Positions 8,060 through 16,739 of a DNA stretch of 64,000 nt are shown here, piece by piece. A model generated the notes under the pieces. The model worked only from the letters and a program-made list of their open reading frames with translations. It searched no databases and was not told the origin of the DNA. Source of the DNA: Micromonospora sp. WMMD812 (GTDB lineage Bacteria > Actinomycetota > Actinomycetes > Mycobacteriales > Micromonosporaceae). Location of the stretch: positions 1 through 64,000 of the forward strand of contig NZ_CP114904.1 in NCBI RefSeq assembly GCF_027497215.1, read 5' to 3'. The position numbers were made by a program, and so were the translations under genes. Position 1 is the stretch's first letter; the number at the start of each line of letters is the position of its first letter.

Positions 8060-8086
8060 AACTTTTGCCCATCTGCAGAAAAAGTT
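8060..8086. promoter_or_regulatory. AT-rich inverted repeat between sigma factor and CopC gene
   Basis: AACTTTT and AAAAGTT form 7-bp arms around a 13-nt centre that includes CTGCAG. This is conspicuously AT-rich for the genome and sits in the divergent intergenic region, 44 bp before the CopC-gene start. It is a candidate operator of an unknown regulator. Confidence 0.4.
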
Positions 8087-8129
8087 GGCAAGCCCTTGAT
8101 TGAAGCTCTCCGATCGTGACCATGTTCTG

Positions 8130-10247
8130 ATGCGCCGTCTCCCTCCAGCCCTCGGCCGAGCGCTCTCCGGCCTGCTCGCGCTCGTCCTCGCCTCGGCGAT
8201 CGCGGTCGTGGCGTCCGCCCCACCCGCGGCAGCTCACGGCACCCTGGCGATGTCCACGCCGGCGGAGGGTGCGACGGTGCGCGAGCCGTTGACGACGGTG
8301 CAGCTCTACTTCACCGAGAAGGTCGCCGCCAACGCGTACTTCACGATCACCGCCCCGGGTGGCGGTCGGGTCGACAACGGGTGGACGTACGCGGAGCCCA
8401 GGCCGCTGGACAAGCCGGTGCGGGAGTACTTCCTGGTCCAGGGGAAGTTCGAGCCGCGCGAGTACACGACGGGCTTCCCGGCGGTCGTGACGGTCGCGCA
8501 CCTGCCGGCCGTCGGGCAGTACTCGGTGAGCTACCTGTCGGTGGCCTCGGACGGCGACCCGGTGCGGGGCACGCTCAGCTTCCGCTACACAGGGCGGGTC
8601 ACCGCGGCGCCGCAGGGCTGGAGCCCGCCGACCGGCCAGCCTGACCCGTCGCTGCTGGCGGCCGTCGAGCAGCACGGAACATCGGGGCACACCTCGGGGT
8701 CGTCGGCGGGGGCAGCCGCACCATCCGCGTCGTCGGGTCCGACCGCGATGGCCGCTCCGTCGACGGCTTCCGACAACGGCGGCATCGGCTGGGGACCGTG
8801 GGCCGGCGTGGCGCTGACGGTCGTCGCGGCGGTCGCCGCCCTCGTAGCCTGGCGCCGCCGCCCTGCCACCGCGGGCCGCGCCTCCGGTGGCCGCCGCGCC
8901 TCCGGCCCGACCTCGCGCCAACGCGGCGGCGGCTCCCGTTCCGGGGGCGGCACGGGCGGGGCCGGTCGCGCCGGCGCCACCCGCAAGGCCGCCGGGCCGG
9001 GTTCCGGCGGGAAGACCACTCGGCCGGGGCCGGGCGGGAAAGCCGCCGAGCCAGGCTCCGGCGGGAAGGTCGCTGGGCCGGGCGGGAAGGCCGCTGGGCC
9101 GGGCGGGAAGGCCGCCGCGCCGGCGCTCGTCCCCGCGCGGAAGGGCGGCGCGGTGGTCACCGCCCGGACGGCCGCCGCGACCGGGCCGGCGAAACCCGGG
9201 CGGATGGCGGCCACGGCCAGCACCGTGGCGAGCCAGGACGGGGACTCTCGGGACGCGACCACCGGCCGGCCGGCGGCATCCGATCCGGATGACGCCGCTC
9301 CGACGCGCGAGCCCCGGCCGAGCAACGTCCGGCTCGCGCTGCTCGTCGGCGGGTTGGTGGTGACCCTGCTGGCCGGGTTCGGGCTCGGGCGTCTCGGCGC
9401 GGGCAACGGGACCGCCGCGAGCGGTGCGCCCACGGCACCCGCCGCCGGCGCGCCCGCCGCCGGGCAGGCGGTGTCGGCGGCGGACGGTCATCAGCACGCG
9501 CCCGGCACGGGCCCGCACACGGACCCGGGCGACGTCGGCACGGCGCTCGCGGCCGGAACGGCCGTCAGCGCGGGCGGGTACACCCTGCAGCCGGTGGAAC
9601 GGTCCCAGCCGGCCGGCGTACGGGTGGACTACCGGTTCCGCGTCGTCGGGACCGACCGGCAGGCGGCGACGCGGTTCGCGGTCGTGCACGACAAGCCGCT
9701 GCACCTGATCGTGGTGGGTCGCGACCTGGCCGGATACCAGCACCTGCATCCGACGATGGCGCCCGACGGCACCTGGAGCGTGCCCCTGACGCTGGCCCGA
9801 CCCGGGGGCTACCGCATCTACGCCGATTTCGCCGTGACCGCCGCGAACGGCAGCCCGCTGCCGCTGGTCCTGGGCGTCGACCACCTCGTGCCGGGCGCGC
9901 ACACCCCGACCCCGCTGCCGCCCGCGCAGCCGCAGGCGACGGCTGGACCGTTCGCGGTCGCGATGGAGGGCACGCCCACGGTCGGCGCGACGGCGCCGAT
10001 GTCCTTCCGGGTCAGCCGGACCAATGCGCCGGTGCAGCCGCAGCGCTACCTGGGCGCGTACGGGCACCTGGTCGTCGTCCGCGAGGGCGACCTGGGCTAC
10101 GTGCACGTCCACCCGGAGGCGGAGCTGGTCGACGGGGCGATCAAGTTCTGGCTGACCGCGCCGAGCCCGGGCCGGTACCGGGCGTTCCTCGACTTCCAGA
10201 TCGACGGAACCGTGCACACCGCGGAGTACACGATCAACCTGCCCTGA
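8130..10247 (+). CDS. CopC-domain membrane protein with large low-complexity linker
   Basis: The 705-residue protein has a signal peptide ending AAA, so the mature chain begins with His36 (HGTLAMSTPAEGATV). An N-terminal histidine is a Cu(II) ligand in CopC. The CopC fold spans about 36-150. A membrane helix lies near 220-243 ([15 protein letters not shown]). A Gly/Ala/Pro/Lys-rich tract with short repeats fills about 245-400, and a second helix is at about 405-430 (LALLVGGLVVTLLAGFGLG). A C-terminal extracytoplasmic domain of ~270 residues has histidine-rich phrases (DGHQHAPGTGPH, AGYQHLHP, YVHVHPE). This topology suggests two outside copper-handling domains joined by a cytoplasmic linker. 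It is divergent from a SigC-like sigma factor. ATG 8130 has a weak ribosome-binding site; TTG 8100 is an alternative. Confidence 0.75.
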   Translation: MRRLPPALGRALSGLLALVLASAIAVVASAPPAAAHGTLAMSTPAEGATVREPLTTVQLYFTEKVAANAYFTITAPGGGRVDNGWTYAEPRPLDKPVREYFLVQGKFEPREYTTGFPAVVTVAHLPAVGQYSVSYLSVASDGDPVRGTLSFRYTGRVTAAPQGWSPPTGQPDPSLLAAVEQHGTSGHTSGSSAGAAAPSASSGPTAMAAPSTASDNGGIGWGPWAGVALTVVAAVAALVAWRRRPATAGRASGGRRASGPTSRQRGGGSRSGGGTGGAGRAGATRKAAGPGSGGKTTRPGPGGKAAEPGSGGKVAGPGGKAAGPGGKAAAPALVPARKGGAVVTARTAAATGPAKPGRMAATASTVASQDGDSRDATTGRPAASDPDDAAPTREPRPSNVRLALLVGGLVVTLLAGFGLGRLGAGNGTAASGAPTAPAAGAPAAGQAVSAADGHQHAPGTGPHTDPGDVGTALAAGTAVSAGGYTLQPVERSQPAGVRVDYRFRVVGTDRQAATRFAVVHDKPLHLIVVGRDLAGYQHLHPTMAPDGTWSVPLTLARPGGYRIYADFAVTAANGSPLPLVLGVDHLVPGAHTPTPLPPAQPQATAGPFAVAMEGTPTVGATAPMSFRVSRTNAPVQPQRYLGAYGHLVVVREGDLGYVHVHPEAELVDGAIKFWLTAPSPGRYRAFLDFQIDGTVHTAEYTINLP
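8990..9125 (+). repeat. In-frame short tandem repeats inside the CopC-domain gene
   Basis: Degenerate repeats encode (A/G)GPGGKAA-like units. Two 21-bp copies of GCTGGGCCGGGCGGGAAGGCC stand in tandem around 9071-9112, with older diverged copies to the left. The frame is kept, so length variation would change only the linker. Confidence 0.75.
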
Positions 10248-10270
10248 GGGTGGTGCGGGACGACGGAGGC

Positions 10271-11026
10271 TCAGGCGGCCCGGCGGTCCCGGGTGCGCGC
10301 CGAGCTCGGGTGAGGCGGCGCGAGCCGGAGCGGGGTCGGGGCCGGTTGCGGCGTCTCGTCGGTGCGCAGGCGCCAGCCGGGCCGGTCGCCCCGGTCACCC
10401 GCTCGCGGGTCGTCGGGCCACATCCGGGGCCGCGACAGCGCGACGACCACCAGGTAGCCGGTGAGAAGGAAGCCGTGGCTGACCAGGCGGGTGGGATCCA
10501 CCCGGCCGAGGAGCAGGTCGTTGATCGAGAGCAGCAGCAGGGTGCCGACGAAGGCGCTCAACATGGGCACCAGGCCGGTCGGACGGGTGCGGCGGGCCGC
10601 CACGAACAGGAATCCGGCGCCGACCGCGATGTTCCAGGCCGCGGACTCGTGCCACAGGTGCCCGGAGGCCGCTACCCCGGTGTGGAGGTGCCCGGCGGGC
10701 CCTCGGCCGACCTGGACCAGGCCGAGCACCAGTTGCAGCGCGCCGATGAGCCCGAGGGCGCCGCGCAGCGTCAGCACGGCGCGTGCGCGGGGGCGTCGGC
10801 GGGCCGGTGGGGCAGGGGGCAGTGCCGCGAGGATGGCGGCGGTCAGGTCCGGACCCGGACGGGTGACGGTCAGCCGGGACCGTCGGGTCACCGCCGCGGC
10901 CTGGTCGAGCCAGTCGCGGCAGCCGTCGCAGTCCTCGAGGTGCGCCTCGACGCCGGCCTGCTCGGCCGCGGTCGCCTCGCCGTCGAGTTGTGCCGACAAG
11001 ATCTCACGCCACTGCTCACAGCTCAT
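10271..11026 (-). CDS. Zinc-finger anti-sigma-like multi-pass membrane protein
   Basis: The 251-residue protein begins MSCEQWREILSAQLDGEA. It holds a zf-HC2/ZAS motif, Cys3 plus His29-X3-Cys33-X2-Cys36 (HLEDCDGC), typical of anti-sigma factors that hold an ECF sigma factor in the cytosol. About five hydrophobic helices follow (residues ~80-220), instead of the single helix of classical anti-sigma factors. The basic/proline-rich tail is cytoplasmic or low-complexity. ATG 11026 is chosen because a candidate ECF promoter ends 6 nt before it; ATG 11095 is possible. It is convergent with the CopC gene. It probably regulates one of the two SigC-like sigma factors of the window. Confidence 0.75.
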   Translation of the reverse strand: MSCEQWREILSAQLDGEATAAEQAGVEAHLEDCDGCRDWLDQAAAVTRRSRLTVTRPGPDLTAAILAALPPAPPARRRPRARAVLTLRGALGLIGALQLVLGLVQVGRGPAGHLHTGVAASGHLWHESAAWNIAVGAGFLFVAARRTRPTGLVPMLSAFVGTLLLLSINDLLLGRVDPTRLVSHGFLLTGYLVVVALSRPRMWPDDPRAGDRGDRPGWRLRTDETPQPAPTPLRLAPPHPSSARTRDRRAA

Positions 11027-11032
11027 GTACCG

Positions 11033-11062
11033 GTAGTCGCCCGGCGGGCCGTCCTGGTTCCC
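11033..11062 (-). promoter_or_regulatory. Candidate ECF promoter, anti-sigma-like gene
   Basis: GGGAAC (11062-11057), a 17-nt spacer and CGACTAC (11039-11033) precede the ATG at 11026 by 6 nt, which fits a leaderless transcript. The same element occurs upstream of three other genes in the window: PepSY protein, ycnI and the second SigC-like sigma factor. Confidence 0.6.
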
Positions 11063-11234
11063 GAGAATCGCTTCGCACCCCAGGTCAGCCGGCATCAGCT
11101 AGCGGTACTGCCCGGTTTCCACCGGTTCCACGCGAGTCGGGCGCTGGCTGGCCGGTCGTCGAGCCCACCCCGGAACCCACTGCCCCCCGCGCCATCTGGG
11201 AGCTGTCGCGCTGACCCGACGACCGACCGTCGGA

Positions 11235-11278
11235 GCCGGGTGGCGGAGGAGCCCCACCGGCACCCTCCGCCACCCGGC
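11235..11278 (-). terminator. Hairpin downstream of the acyl-CoA carboxylase gene
   Basis: GCCGGGTGGCGGAGG and CCTCCGCCACCCGGC pair perfectly over 15 bp around a 14-nt loop, starting 11 bp past the carboxylase stop. No T-run. Confidence 0.65.
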
Positions 11279-11288
11279 CGCCCCGGCG

Positions 11289-14200
11289 CTACGCGTTCGC
11301 CAGGCCGCGCTCGACGGCCGCGATGATCTGCGGGCGCAGCTCCTCGGGCCGGACGATGGCGTCGACGGAGCCGACGTCGACCGCGCGCTGGATGCTGTGC
11401 ACGCCGTCGAACTCGGCGGCCACCTCGCCCAGCTTCTCCGCTCGGACCGTGGCCCGGACGTCCATGAGCTGCGTGACCAGGGCCGCTCGCTCCCCACCGG
11501 TGGCCGCGGCCACGCGGGCCTGCAGCTCGGCCACGCGCGGGTCCTTCGCCGTGCGGGCGTCGACGTCGCCGGCGAACACCACGGCCGCGGCGGGCGCCCC
11601 GCCGAGAACGGAGGCGAACGAGCCCTCCAGGGCGAGGACCGTCATGTTCGGGTTGAGCGCCTTGGAGAACACCACGAACGCGCCGCCGTGATACCGCGAG
11701 ATCACGCAGAACACGATCGGCCCCTGGAAGTTCACGATCGCCCGGCCGATCTCCGCGCCGTACTCGAGCTGCAACTGCCGCATCGACTCCGGCGAGCCGT
11801 CGAACCCGGACAGGTTCGCCAGCACGACCAGCGGCCGGTTGCCGCTGGCCGCGTTGATCGCCCGCGCGGCCTTCTTGGACGAGCGCGGGAACAGCGTGCC
11901 CGCGGTGTAGGTGTCCGGACCGTCGGTGGGCGGGAAGCCGCGCCGCGGCACGGACCGGGACTCGATGCCGAGCAGGCACACCGGGATGCCGCCGAGGTGC
12001 ACGTCCTGCACGACCGCCGTCTCGGCGTCGGCCATGCCCGCCCAGCGTTCCAGGATCGCGTGGTCCTGGTCGGCCAGCGCCCGCATCACGGTACGGATGT
12101 CGAAGGCCTTCTTACGGTCGGGGTTGCGCTCCCGGGAGAAGATCTCGCCGACGGTGGTGAAGTCGCTGTCCGGCATCGCGTGCGGGTAGGCGGAGATGTC
12201 GCGGTCGACCGGGTCGGAGGTGACCGCCCGGCGCGGCCGGGTCTCGCCGGGCGCGATGTAGGCGTGGTCGTAGTGGGCCATCAGCACGTTGCGGGCGCCG
12301 CGCAGGTCCGGCGCCCAGTACTGGGCCTGCCCGTTCGGGCCCATCACCCGGTCGTAGCCGCCGATTCCGAAGTTGTCCTCGGCCGACACCCCACCGGAGA
12401 AGTCCAGCGACTGCTTGCCGGTCAGCACCATCGCCGAGTCCGGGGTCATCACCAGGATGCCCTTGGTGTGCATGAGCATCGTGGCCTCGGCGTTCCAGTA
12501 CGGCTGGGCGCCCACGGTGATCCCGGCGACCACGATGTTGATCTCGCCGCCGCCCTGGGTGAACTCCACGATCCGCTTGAGCGCGGCGGCCACCCAGTCC
12601 ATGTTCTCGGTGCCCGAGCTCATCGAGATCCGCGCGCCCGCCGACAGCGCGAACCAGTCGACCGGTACGCGCATCCGCTCGGCGAGGTCGAGCGCGGCGA
12701 TCACCCGCGTGCACTCGGGCTCGGACAACGCGCCCAGCGCCCTGGTCGGGTCGCCGAGCAGCACCACCCGGGTGACGCCCTCGGGATATCGCTCGGTCGG
12801 CGTGCTCACCACGCCGGCGACGATGCCCGCCTTGTTCTGCCCCTTCGGGCGCTCCACCGGGGTCAGCTCACCGGCGTCGTCCAGGTCGTACTCGACGAAG
12901 CTGCCGCCCTGGCCGGCCAGCATCCCGGTCAGCTCGTACGGGTACGTCGTGCCGCGCCGCCGCGCCGCGAGCACCTTCTGCCGGTAGTCGTCGAGCGGCT
13001 GGATCGGCTCGGCCGTCGGCTGGGCGACCGACACCCGCATCCCGGTGTCGTAGGAGATCTGGGCTGCGATGTCGATCAGCTCGCCGGTGGACTCGTCGCG
13101 CTGGCGGCCGAGGAACAGGACCTCCTCCAGACCGGCGCCGGCCGTTCGCGGCAGCACGCGCTGGGCGACGGCGTTGAGCTCCTCGACGGTCAGCTCGCTG
13201 GGCGGCCAGACGTAGATGGTGATCCGGTTGGTGTCGAACCGCTTCCTCGCGGGCCGTTGCGCCTGAACCTTGCGGATCGCGTCGAGACACGCGTCCAGGG
13301 CGCCCTCGGCCGCGGGCAGCGCGAGGATCCGGCCGTCGGCGTCGCGCAGCGGGGTCAGGTCGCGGACCTGGGCCATCGCCGCCAGCCGCTCATCGGTCGG
13401 GTTGTCGGGGCTGACGCAGTGGAAGACGTAGACCTCTTCGTCCGCCGACGGCAGCCGGGTCAGGTCGAAGTTTCGCAGCCGCGGCAGCTGCAGGCGCTGG
13501 GCGATCAACGGGTGCAGCCCGCGGATGACCCGGTCCTCGCCCAGCCCGGCCCGGAACGTGAAGTGGTGGTGCATCTCCGTGCCGTTGCGACCGGCCACCG
13601 ACATCGTCACGCGCTGAAGCACGCCCAGCAGGCCGGCGCGGTCGACGATCTCCCGCAGGGTCTCGGCCATCGTGTCCACGTCGGGCTGGTCGGTCCAGGT
13701 CAGATACACGTCGGCGACGGAGTCCGCATCGGACAGGCCGGCGATCCGCTGCAGCGTCGCGGGCACCTCGGCGAAGTCCGTGGCCGCCGCGACCAGCCGG
13801 AAGCGCTCGCCGTCGCGGTCGTATCCGGCGGTGAAGAACGACTGCCCGGCCACCTCGACGCAGCGCGCGTCGCTCGCGCCGCGGTTGCCGTAGTAGCGGC
13901 GGCTGAGCACCTCCAACATCGGGCCGTGGTCGGCGCCGGGCCTGCCGATGCGCTGACCGAGCAGCCGGACCAGCGGCTCGGGCGAGGCGACCATCTTCGC
14001 GATCCGCTCGGCGCGGTCGTTCGCACCGGGGTTCTCGTCGAGGTGGCGGAGGTGGTGCCGGACGCCCGCGTACACCTCGGCCCGCTTGCGGCGCAGCATC
14101 GGCTGGGCGGCCCAGCGGAACACGATGCTGCGCGCCAGGTCGCCGACCACCGGGAACCGGAGCTGGGTGGCGAAGATCAGGTGCTCCAGTGCCTGGCCGA

Positions 14201-16739
14201 CCAGCTCGCGCAGCCCGTCGCCGGGCAGCGGCTCGGTCAGCCACTGCTGCAGGAACGTGACGATCACCGACACGTCGGTCGACGCCCGTTGCTGCGCCAG
14301 GAAGATCCGGAACACGGCCTCTTCCAGCGCGGGGGTGCGCTCGAAGTCGTCGACACCGTAGTGGGCGAGCACCCGGGCGAGCCGACTGCGGAAGGTGTCC
14401 GACAACGCGGCGCGCTCGACGTCGAGGCTCTGCAGGTAGGTGTGGAAGTACTCGCGCGGACTGTGGACCCGGGTGTCGGCCTTGGTCTCCTCGCCGGCCG
14501 GCCGGTTGCGGCTGAGTTCGGACAGGTCGGCGAACACCTGCAGCAGCTCGACCTCTTCCTCGAGCGGCCGACGGCCGAGCTCGGCTCGTGCGGTCAGGTA
14601 CTGGGACAGCGCCCAGCGCTCGTCGCGCGGGTCGAGGTCGTAGCCGAGCAGCAGGCTGCGCAGGTCGGCGATGCCGCGTGCGACGCGGGCCTCGGCGGAC
14701 AGGCCGGTCGGCTCGGGCGGCAGCTCCAGGTCGACGGCCTCGGTCTCGGTGGCCTCACCCGCGGTCTGCTCACCGATCGGTTCCAGGCGCAGCAGCGGCG
14801 CGCCCGTCTCCACCTGGCTGCCGACGGAGACCAGACGTTCGCGCAGCTTCGCCTTGAAGGGCGCGCGCAGCACGGTCTCCATCTTCATGCTCTCCAGGAC
14901 GAGCACGGGCGCGCCCGCCTCGACCTCGTCCCCCGCCTCGAGCGGGGTCGCGACGACCAGCGCGGGCGCGGGGGAGCGCAGCACGCCGCCCTCGTCGTGG
15001 CTGACGCGGTGCGTGACGCCGTCGACCTCGACCAGGTGGATGGGCCCGTGCGTGTCGGTGACGAGCCGGAACCGTCGACCGTTGACCAGGATCCGGCCGG
15101 TGTGCTCGTCGAACCGCTCCAGCTCGACGTCCACCGCGGGCTCGGCGCCGACGCAGACGCGGAACCGGTGCGGCCCGGTCTGCGCGACGGTGACCCGGTA
15201 GCTCGCGCCGCGCAGCTTGAGGTCGATCGGCCGGCCGCTCTCGTGCTGGACCTGCGGGCGGCCGCCGTGCGCGGTCGACAGCAGCCGCTGCCGCTCGACG
15301 AGAGCCTCGTCCTCGTACGCCTCGATCGCGGCCGCGGCCAGCGCGATGCCGGAGTGCCGGCTGGAGACCAGGCGGCCCTCTGCGCGGACCCGGTCGATCC
15401 AGCCGGTGTCCGCGCTGGCGTCGATCACCTCGGGCTGGTCGAGCAGGTCGAGCAGGAAGCTCTTGTTGGTGGCGCCGCCCTCGATGATCACCGTGGTCTC
15501 GGCGACCGCGCGGCGCAGCCGACCGAGTGCCTCGTCGCGGGTGCGGCCGTACGCGATGATCTTGGCGATCATCGAGTCGAAGTCGGCCGGGATCAGGTCG
15601 CCCTCGCTGACCCCGGTGTCGACCCGGATGCCCGGGCCGCTGGGCAGTGCCAGCCGGACGATCCGACCGGGCGACGGTGCGAAGTCGCGGTCGGGGTCCT
15701 CGGCGTTGAGTCTGGCCTCGACGGCATGTCCGGCCTCGGTCGGGACCAGGTCGCCGAGCCGACCGCCGGCGGCCACGTGCAGCTGGGCCTTGACCAGGTC
15801 GAAGTCGGTGGTGGCCTCGGTGATCGGGTGCTCGACCTGCAGCCGGGTGTTGACCTCGAGGAAGGCGAAGAGCTTGTCGCCCGGGTGGTACAGGAACTCG
15901 ACGGTGCCCGCGCCGCAGTAGTTCACCGCCAGCGCGAGCCGCTCGGCCGCTGCCTTCAGCTCGCGCGCCTGTTCGGGGGAGAGCACGGGGGAGGAAGACT
16001 CCTCGATGACCTTCTGGTTGCGGCGCTGCACCGAACAGTCCCGCACGCCGAGTGCCCACGCGGTGCCCTGGCCGTCGGCGATCACCTGCACCTCGACGTG
16101 CCGCGCGCCGGTCACCAGGCGCTCCAGGAACACGATGCCGCTGCCGAACGCGCGCTCGGCCTCCAGGCTGGTGCGTTCGTAGGCCTCGGTGAGCTCGTCG
16201 TCGCTGCGAACGACCCGGATGCCCCGGCCGCCACCGCCCGCGGTCGCCTTGAGCATCAACGGGTAGCCGATCGTGGCCGCCGCGCGCTTGGCCGCGTCCA
16301 GGCTCTCCACGGCGCCGCGGCTCCACGGCGCCACCGGGACGCCGACCTCCTCGGCGATCAGCTTCGCGCCGATCTTGTCACCGAGCGTGCGCATCGCTTC
16401 GGCGCTCGGCCCGATGAAGGTGACACCGACCTTCTCGCACAGCTCGGCGAAGGCCGGGTCTTCCGCGACGAAGCCCCAGCCCACCCATGCCGCGTCCGCA
16501 CGGGTCTCGACCAGCGCACGCTCCAGGATGCGGTGGTCCAGGTACGGACGCACCGACGCGGGCCCGAGGCAGTAGCTGTCGTCCGCCTCGCGGACGAAGG
16601 TGGCACTGCGCTCGGCCTCGGTGTAAAGCGCGACGGTCTCGATCGGCGCGACCCCGGTCTCGGCATTGAGCTCGCGGACAGCGTGGATCAGCCGCATGGC
16701 GGCCTCTCCCCGGTTGACGATGGCGATGCGGCTGAACAC
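11289..16739 (-). CDS. Single-chain multidomain acetyl/acyl-CoA carboxylase
   Basis: The 1,816-residue enzyme carries all activities that carboxylate an acyl-CoA with biotin and ATP. Biotin carboxylase occupies about 1-450, with the ATP-grasp glycine loop GGGGRG at ~168 and LEVNTRLQVEHPITE at ~294. A BCCP domain at ~585-655 carries biotinyl-lysine candidate Lys619 in ESMKM. A ~550-residue central region resembles the non-catalytic centre of eukaryotic-type ACC. Carboxyltransferase N and C halves fill about 1230-1816 (YPYELTGMLAG, GARISMSSGTENMDW, NRPLVVLANLSGFDGSPESM). Most actinobacteria use separate AccA/AccD/AccE subunits, so this is an extra, eukaryote-like form. GTG 16739 has GGGAGG 8 nt upstream. 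The acyl substrate cannot be read from sequence. Confidence 0.88.
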   Translation of the reverse strand: MFSRIAIVNRGEAAMRLIHAVRELNAETGVAPIETVALYTEAERSATFVREADDSYCLGPASVRPYLDHRILERALVETRADAAWVGWGFVAEDPAFAELCEKVGVTFIGPSAEAMRTLGDKIGAKLIAEEVGVPVAPWSRGAVESLDAAKRAAATIGYPLMLKATAGGGGRGIRVVRSDDELTEAYERTSLEAERAFGSGIVFLERLVTGARHVEVQVIADGQGTAWALGVRDCSVQRRNQKVIEESSSPVLSPEQARELKAAAERLALAVNYCGAGTVEFLYHPGDKLFAFLEVNTRLQVEHPITEATTDFDLVKAQLHVAAGGRLGDLVPTEAGHAVEARLNAEDPDRDFAPSPGRIVRLALPSGPGIRVDTGVSEGDLIPADFDSMIAKIIAYGRTRDEALGRLRRAVAETTVIIEGGATNKSFLLDLLDQPEVIDASADTGWIDRVRAEGRLVSSRHSGIALAAAAIEAYEDEALVERQRLLSTAHGGRPQVQHESGRPIDLKLRGASYRVTVAQTGPHRFRVCVGAEPAVDVELERFDEHTGRILVNGRRFRLVTDTHGPIHLVEVDGVTHRVSHDEGGVLRSPAPALVVATPLEAGDEVEAGAPVLVLESMKMETVLRAPFKAKLRERLVSVGSQVETGAPLLRLEPIGEQTAGEATETEAVDLELPPEPTGLSAEARVARGIADLRSLLLGYDLDPRDERWALSQYLTARAELGRRPLEEEVELLQVFADLSELSRNRPAGEETKADTRVHSPREYFHTYLQSLDVERAALSDTFRSRLARVLAHYGVDDFERTPALEEAVFRIFLAQQRASTDVSVIVTFLQQWLTEPLPGDGLRELVGQALEHLIFATQLRFPVVGDLARSIVFRWAAQPMLRRKRAEVYAGVRHHLRHLDENPGANDRAERIAKMVASPEPLVRLLGQRIGRPGADHGPMLEVLSRRYYGNRGASDARCVEVAGQSFFTAGYDRDGERFRLVAAATDFAEVPATLQRIAGLSDADSVADVYLTWTDQPDVDTMAETLREIVDRAGLLGVLQRVTMSVAGRNGTEMHHHFTFRAGLGEDRVIRGLHPLIAQRLQLPRLRNFDLTRLPSADEEVYVFHCVSPDNPTDERLAAMAQVRDLTPLRDADGRILALPAAEGALDACLDAIRKVQAQRPARKRFDTNRITIYVWPPSELTVEELNAVAQRVLPRTAGAGLEEVLFLGRQRDESTGELIDIAAQISYDTGMRVSVAQPTAEPIQPLDDYRQKVLAARRRGTTYPYELTGMLAGQGGSFVEYDLDDAGELTPVERPKGQNKAGIVAGVVSTPTERYPEGVTRVVLLGDPTRALGALSEPECTRVIAALDLAERMRVPVDWFALSAGARISMSSGTENMDWVAAALKRIVEFTQGGGEINIVVAGITVGAQPYWNAEATMLMHTKGILVMTPDSAMVLTGKQSLDFSGGVSAEDNFGIGGYDRVMGPNGQAQYWAPDLRGARNVLMAHYDHAYIAPGETRPRRAVTSDPVDRDISAYPHAMPDSDFTTVGEIFSRERNPDRKKAFDIRTVMRALADQDHAILERWAGMADAETAVVQDVHLGGIPVCLLGIESRSVPRRGFPPTDGPDTYTAGTLFPRSSKKAARAINAASGNRPLVVLANLSGFDGSPESMRQLQLEYGAEIGRAIVNFQGPIVFCVISRYHGGAFVVFSKALNPNMTVLALEGSFASVLGGAPAAAVVFAGDVDARTAKDPRVAELQARVAAATGGERAALVTQLMDVRATVRAEKLGEVAAEFDGVHSIQRAVDVGSVDAIVRPEELRPQIIAAVERGLANA

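Noticed and set aside
8990..9125. Tandem repeats that could be read as a CRISPR array
   Set aside because: The units are adjacent, in frame and without unique spacers; they encode a Gly/Ala/Lys linker.
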